This document shows positions 6,325 through 10,431 of a stretch of DNA of 10,431 nucleotides, in pieces. This DNA is from Pseudomonadota bacterium. GTDB lineage: Bacteria > Pseudomonadota > Gammaproteobacteria > Burkholderiales > Ferrovaceae. The DNA lies in the NCBI GenBank assembly GCA_021811005.1, contig JAJZPY010000073.1:1-10431 (forward strand), in the 5' to 3' direction. Both the position numbers and the translations under genes were made by a program. Every line of letters starts with the position of its first letter. Position 1 is the stretch's first letter. Below the pieces are notes generated by a model. That model worked only from the letters and a program-made list of their open reading frames with translations, was not told the origin of the DNA and did no database searches.

Positions 6325-8708
6325 GTGCCCAGTGGCTCCAGGCTGCGAGGTTTCATGCGGTAATCGAGAAGGGTTCCCTTGCGCGCCCGGTTGCCCTGAT
6401 AGCGCTTGAGCTCGCTGGGCGTCAATTCGGCCAGCACTTCCGTGCCGGCGCGGTTCACCCCATGCACGACCACACCGCCCGGCCCCACCGGGCAAACCGA
6501 CAGCAGGGCTTCCCCGCGCTCGAGCCCCATCAGGATCACGCCCCGTCCGCGCGGCATGGCACGCAACTCGTCGGCAGCAAACACCAGCAGGCGTCCTTTT
6601 TCCGACAGGACGGCCACCTGGCCAAACTGGGGCAGGCAGCGCGCCGCAGGAATGGGCGTCTCATCCGCTTCCAGGGTCAGGAATGCTTTCCCGCCCTTGA
6701 CGCGCGAAACCAGGTCTTCGGCCGCCACCACGAACCCCGCACCGCCGCTGCCCGCCACCAGGTAGCGTTCGCCCGGCGACACGGCAAAGGCACGGCACAC
6801 CCGGGCGCCGGCTTGCAGGTCGATGAGGGTGGTCACCGGCACGCCGTCGCCACGGCCGCCCGGGATGTCCGAAGCTTTCACGGTGTAGGCCCGTCCCTGG
6901 GTATCGAGCACCACGATGGCATGCACCGTGCGGGTTTCCATCACGGCCAGAGGGCCGTCGCCCGCCTTGTAGCCAAACTGGCCCGCATCGAGCTGATGCC
7001 CCTGGCGCGAACGGATCCAGCCGTTGCGCGAAAGGGTGAGGGTCACCGGTTCGTCCAGCACGGTGGGAGCCACCACCGTCGCTTCCACGGCTTCGATCAG
7101 GGTGCGGCGCGCATCGCCGTACTGTTTGACGTCCGCCTCGATTTCGCTGCACAGCAGTTCCGTCTGTGCGTCGCGATGGTCCAGCAGATGGCGCAGGTCG
7201 CGCCGTTCAGCCTTGAGCGACTTGAGCTCCTGTTCGATCTTGATGCCTTCCAGGCGTGCCAGCTGGCGCAGGCGGATTTCAAGGATGTCTTCGGCCTGCA
7301 CTTCGGTGAGCCCGAACTGGCTCATGAGGGCGGCCTTGGGCTCGTCCGATTCGCGGATGACGCGAATGACCTCGTCGATGTGCAACAGCGCCAGCTGCCG
7401 TCCTTCCAGGATGTGGATGCGCCGTTCCACTTCGTTCAGGCGGTGGCGGCTGCGTCGCACCACGGTTTGGTAACGGAAATCCACCCACTCCACCAGGATG
7501 GTGCGCAGATCCTTCTGGCGCGGCCGTCCGTCGCGCCCCAGCAGCACCAGGTTGATCGGCAGGTTGGATTCCAGGCGCGTGTGCGCCAGCAGCAGGTTCA
7601 CGAATTCCTGGGGTTCCTGACGGCTCGACTTGGGTTCAAACACCAGCCGCACCGGCGATTGCTTGTCCGATTCGTCGCGCACCGTGTCCAGCGCGCCCAG
7701 CATCAGGGCCTTGAGGTTGGCCTGCTCGGGTGACAACGATTTCTTGCCTTCGCGCGGGCGCGGGTTGGTCACTTTTTCCACGTCTTCCAGCACGTCGCGG
7801 GCCGAAACCCCGTAAGGCAGCTCGGTCACGACCACGCGCCACTGGCCGCGCGCCAGTTCCTCCACCGTCCAGCGCGCACGCGTCTTCAGGCTGCCGCGGC
7901 CGCTTGCGTAGGCGGCAGCGATGTCTTCCGGGCTGGAAATGATCTGACCGCCGCCCGGCAGGTCCGGACCCTTGATGATCTTGAGCAGCTTGGGAAACGG
8001 CAGGTCGGGATCGCGCAACAGGGCGATGGCCGCCTTGCCCACTTCGGCAAGATTGTGCGAAGGGATTTCCGTGGCCATGCCCACGCCAATGCCGGTGGCT
8101 CCGTTAAGGAGCAACAGGGGCAGGCGGGCCGGCAGCAGCTTGGGTTCCTGGAACGAGCCGTCGTAGTTGGGCCCGAAATCCACGGTGTCGCGGTCGATTT
8201 CCGCAAGCAGCAGCTCGGCCACCGGCGTGAGCCGGCATTCCGTGTAGCGCATGGCGGCAGCACCGTCTCCGTCGCGGCTGCCAAAGTTGCCCTGGCCGTC
8301 GATCAGGGGATAGCGCAGCGAGAAGTCCTGGGCCTGGCGCACCAGGGCCTCGTAGGCCGCCATGTCGCCGTGGGGATGGTATTTACCGATCACGTCGCCC
8401 ACCACCCGCGCCGATTTCACGTGGCGCGCCGGGCGGTACAGCCCCAGCTCGTGCATGGCAAACAGGATGCGGCGCTGCACCGGCTTCTGGCCGTCGGCCA
8501 CGTCCGGCAGGGCGCGGCCCATGACCACGCTCATGGCGTATTCGAGATAGCTGCGTTCGACGAACGCCGACAGGTCGAGTGACTCTTCTCCGTTGCCTTC
8601 TGCCAGTCGCGGCTGGTCCGGCGGCGGATTGCCGGGCGGCGCGGCTTCGGCGGCGGACGAAAAAAGATCGCCGGTCACGGCCGGATTCGGGGTTTTGCTT
8701 CGGGTCAT
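6321..8708 (-). CDS. parC: DNA topoisomerase IV subunit A
   Basis: ParC is the DNA-cleaving subunit of topoisomerase IV, the type IIA enzyme that decatenates daughter chromosomes. It works as a ParC2ParE2 tetramer. The product has 795 residues. The first 45 or so are Pro/Ala-rich and probably disordered. The winged-helix and tower region follows, with 'DGQKPVQRRILFAMHELGL' (72-90), 'GKYHPHGD' (108-115) and the active-site Tyr155 in 'AAMRYTECRL'. After the coiled-coil arm comes a beta-propeller of about four or five blades (about 550-795). The repeated blade motifs there include 'LSRNGWIRSRQGHQ', 'LDTQGRAYTVKASDIPG' and 'LSEKGRLLVFAADELR'. No clear GyrA box ('QRRGGKG') is seen, which, with the ParE neighbour, argues for ParC over GyrA. 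Position 116, equivalent to E. coli Ser80, is Met, while the Glu84 equivalent (Glu120) is kept. The ATG directly follows the parE TAA, so translational coupling is likely; a weak GTGGA lies 7 bases upstream. Confidence 0.95.
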   Translation of the reverse strand: MTRSKTPNPAVTGDLFSSAAEAAPPGNPPPDQPRLAEGNGEESLDLSAFVERSYLEYAMSVVMGRALPDVADGQKPVQRRILFAMHELGLYRPARHVKSARVVGDVIGKYHPHGDMAAYEALVRQAQDFSLRYPLIDGQGNFGSRDGDGAAAMRYTECRLTPVAELLLAEIDRDTVDFGPNYDGSFQEPKLLPARLPLLLLNGATGIGVGMATEIPSHNLAEVGKAAIALLRDPDLPFPKLLKIIKGPDLPGGGQIISSPEDIAAAYASGRGSLKTRARWTVEELARGQWRVVVTELPYGVSARDVLEDVEKVTNPRPREGKKSLSPEQANLKALMLGALDTVRDESDKQSPVRLVFEPKSSRQEPQEFVNLLLAHTRLESNLPINLVLLGRDGRPRQKDLRTILVEWVDFRYQTVVRRSRHRLNEVERRIHILEGRQLALLHIDEVIRVIRESDEPKAALMSQFGLTEVQAEDILEIRLRQLARLEGIKIEQELKSLKAERRDLRHLLDHRDAQTELLCSEIEADVKQYGDARRTLIEAVEATVVAPTVLDEPVTLTLSRNGWIRSRQGHQLDAGQFGYKAGDGPLAVMETRTVHAIVVLDTQGRAYTVKASDIPGGRGDGVPVTTLIDLQAGARVCRAFAVSPGERYLVAGSGGAGFVVAAEDLVSRVKGGKAFLTLEADETPIPAARCLPQFGQVAVLSEKGRLLVFAADELRAMPRGRGVILMGLERGEALLSVCPVGPGGVVVHGVNRAGTEVLAELTPSELKRYQGNRARKGTLLDYRMKPRSLEPLGT

Positions 8709-10431
8709 TTAAATATCCACTTCCACGTCGGAGCCGTGCTGTTCCATCCATTCGCGTCGTGCGCTCGCTTCGCCCTTGCCCATCAGGCGCGAAAAGACGG
8801 TGTGCGCCACGCCACGGTCATGCGCCAGGATGCGCACCGGCAGCACGCGCCGGGTGTCGGGGTTCATGGTGGTTTCCCACAGCTGTTCGGGGTTCATTTC
8901 GCCCAGGCCCTTGAAGCGTCCCACGCTCCAGCTGCCAGACCGCAACCCTTCCTTCTGCAGCCGGTCTTCCAGCGCCGAGAGCTCGCCTTCATCCAGGGCA
9001 TAAAGCTTGCGCGCCGGACGCTTGCCGTGCGGGGGCACGTCGATGCGGAACAGGGGGGGGCTGGCCACGCACACGTGACCGGCAGCGATCAGGGCCGGGA
9101 AATGCATGAAAAACAGCGTGAGCAGCAGCACCTTGATGTGGCTGCCGTCCACGTCCGCATCCGACATGATCACGATGCGTTCGTAGCGCCGCCCGGTCAG
9201 GTCTGGCTGCTCATCCGGTCCGTGCGGGTCCACGCCGATGGCCACGGCGATGTCGTGGATTTCGGTGTTGGCGAACAGACGGTCGCGATCCACTTCGAAC
9301 GTGTTGAGGACCTTGCCGCGCAGCGGCAGGATGGCCTGGCTGTGCTTGTTGCGGGCCAGCTTGGCCGAGCCGCCGGCGGAATCGCCTTCCACCAGGAACA
9401 GTTCGCGCTCGGTCACGTCGTCCGACTCGCAATCGGTCAGCTTGCCGGGCAGCACCGCCACCCCGCTGCCTTTTTTCTTTTCCACCTTCTGGCTCGACTT
9501 CATGCGCGCCATGGCCTGGCGGATGGCCAGTTCGGCAATTTTCTTGCCCCATTCCACATGGCCGTTGAGCCACACTTCGAACGGATCGCGGATCATGCCC
9601 GAAACCAGTTTCAGGGCATCGCGGCTGGTCAGCTTTTCCTTGGTCTGCCCCTGGAACTGGGGATCGAGGATGCGCGCCGAGAGCACGTAGTGCAGGCGCG
9701 CCGACACGTCTTCCATTTGCAGGCGCACGCCCCGTGGCAGCAGGCTGTGGTGATCGATGAAGGACTTCACGGCTTCGAACACGCCGGTGCGCAGGCCGGC
9801 CTCGTGGGTGCCTCCCGCCGCCGTGGGAATGAGGTTGACGTAGGATTCGCCCTGTCCGCCGCCTTCCTCGAACCAGGCAAAAGCCCAGGCTGCCCCTTCC
9901 CCTTCGGCAAAGCTGTCCGCCTCGGAGCGCGTTTCCACATAGCGTTCGCCGGCGAACACGGGGACGGCAGGCTCCTGATGGTCCGAAAGCTCTTCCAGGT
10001 AGCCTTTCAGGCCTTCCGGATAATGCCAGGTGCGGGTGGGCTGCGCCTTGTCGCGTTCCACGTGCAGAACCACGTTCACGCCGGGCAGCAGCACGGCCTT
10101 GGCGCGCAGCACGCGCTCGAGTTCCTGCAGCGACACCTGGGGCGAATCGAAGTAGCGCGGATCGGGCGTGGCCCGCACCAGTGTTCCGGATTCGGCTGCC
10201 GGGCATTTGCCCGTCACGGCGAGCGGTTCCACCACGGCCCCGTCGGCGAAAACGATGCGGTGGATTTTCCCCTCCCGCCGGACCGTCACTTCCAGGCGGC
10301 GGGAAAGCGCATTGGTGACGGACACCCCCACCCCGTGCAGGCCGCCGGAAAACGCGTAGGCGCCGGCGCCCCCCGTTTTGTCGAACTTGCCGCCCGCATG
10401 CAGGCGGGTGAAAACGAGCTGGACCGTGGGT
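8709..10431 (-). CDS. parE: DNA topoisomerase IV subunit B (N-terminus outside window)
   Basis: ParE is the ATPase subunit of topoisomerase IV. The window holds 573 residues plus the stop. Judged against the 630-residue E. coli ParE, about 80-100 N-terminal residues are missing, including the Asn-containing ATP site. The visible part starts 'PTVQLVFTRLHAGGKFDK', 14 residues before the glycine-rich ATP lid 'GGLHGVGVSVTNALS'. The transducer domain follows, with 'GGTHEAGL' and the QTK loop 'QGQTKEKLT' (from fragment residue 260). The TOPRIM domain has Glu348 in 'VEGDSAGGSAK' and the metal-binding 'SDADVDGSH' (423-431). Near the end is 'GRFKGLGEMNPEQLWETTMNP'. The stretch 'RGKVLNTFEV...EIHDIAVAIGVDP' and the absence of the large GyrB insert between TOPRIM and the C-terminus identify ParE and not GyrB. 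The GTG at 10329-10331 is an internal valine of the ATP lid and not a start. The gene ends in TAA with parC starting at the next base, so the two subunits are made together. Confidence 0.96.
   Translation of the reverse strand, partial: PTVQLVFTRLHAGGKFDKTGGAGAYAFSGGLHGVGVSVTNALSRRLEVTVRREGKIHRIVFADGAVVEPLAVTGKCPAAESGTLVRATPDPRYFDSPQVSLQELERVLRAKAVLLPGVNVVLHVERDKAQPTRTWHYPEGLKGYLEELSDHQEPAVPVFAGERYVETRSEADSFAEGEGAAWAFAWFEEGGGQGESYVNLIPTAAGGTHEAGLRTGVFEAVKSFIDHHSLLPRGVRLQMEDVSARLHYVLSARILDPQFQGQTKEKLTSRDALKLVSGMIRDPFEVWLNGHVEWGKKIAELAIRQAMARMKSSQKVEKKKGSGVAVLPGKLTDCESDDVTERELFLVEGDSAGGSAKLARNKHSQAILPLRGKVLNTFEVDRDRLFANTEIHDIAVAIGVDPHGPDEQPDLTGRRYERIVIMSDADVDGSHIKVLLLTLFFMHFPALIAAGHVCVASPPLFRIDVPPHGKRPARKLYALDEGELSALEDRLQKEGLRSGSWSVGRFKGLGEMNPEQLWETTMNPDTRRVLPVRILAHDRGVAHTVFSRLMGKGEASARREWMEQHGSDVEVDI

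Noticed and set aside
6462..7733. A 423-codon open frame on the plus strand opposite parC.
   Set aside because: It has the same codon-register explanation, with rare Leu and Ser codons avoided in parC. The product is His/Gln/Arg-rich with no family resemblance.
9211..10206. A 331-codon open frame on the same strand as parE in another frame.
   Set aside because: It is an Arg/Gly/Pro-rich shifted-frame reading of parE, whose own frame is intact with all motifs.

Overview
The window is chromosomal housekeeping DNA from a GC-rich proteobacterium. The topoisomerase IV sequences (a ParE with the run 'GKVLNTFEV...EIHDIAVAIGVDP', and a ParC with 'GQGNFGSRDGDGAAAMRYTE' and a four- to five-blade C-terminal propeller) look most like betaproteobacterial proteins. 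A member of the Nitrosomonadales or a related group is plausible, but that rests on remembered family resemblance, not on a search. Coding density is close to total: the largest gap between genes is 41 bases. I see no tRNA, rRNA, CRISPR array, insertion sequence, prophage gene or sign of recent transfer.

Left half, plus strand (1-3703): a tight glycogen-synthesis operon. It holds the 3' end of glgB (branching enzyme, cut by the window edge), pgi (glucose-6-phosphate isomerase, start 1 base after the glgB stop) and glgA (ADP-glucose glycogen synthase, start 8 bases after the pgi stop or overlapping it). Pgi connects fructose-6-phosphate from gluconeogenesis to glucose-6-phosphate. GlgA then elongates the alpha-1,4 glucan from ADP-glucose, and GlgB introduces alpha-1,6 branches. 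The genes expected to link these steps, phosphoglucomutase and glgC, are not in this window.

Right half, minus strand (10431 down to 3712): parE (N-terminus cut by the window edge), parC (its ATG directly abuts the parE TAA) and, after 41 bases, glgP, an alpha-glucan phosphorylase of the DUF3417/TIGR02094 type that releases glucose-1-phosphate from glycogen. The polymer-degrading gene therefore sits at the end of a topoisomerase IV operon and points head-on at the polymer-building operon.

The two operons converge at 3701-3714, where only 8 bases separate the glgA and glgP stop codons and both stops lie in the arms of a short inverted repeat. I found no undescribed system. The points most worth a second look are this convergent junction, the coupling of glgP to parE-parC, and a methionine in ParC at the position equivalent to E. 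coli Ser80, the main quinolone-contact serine.
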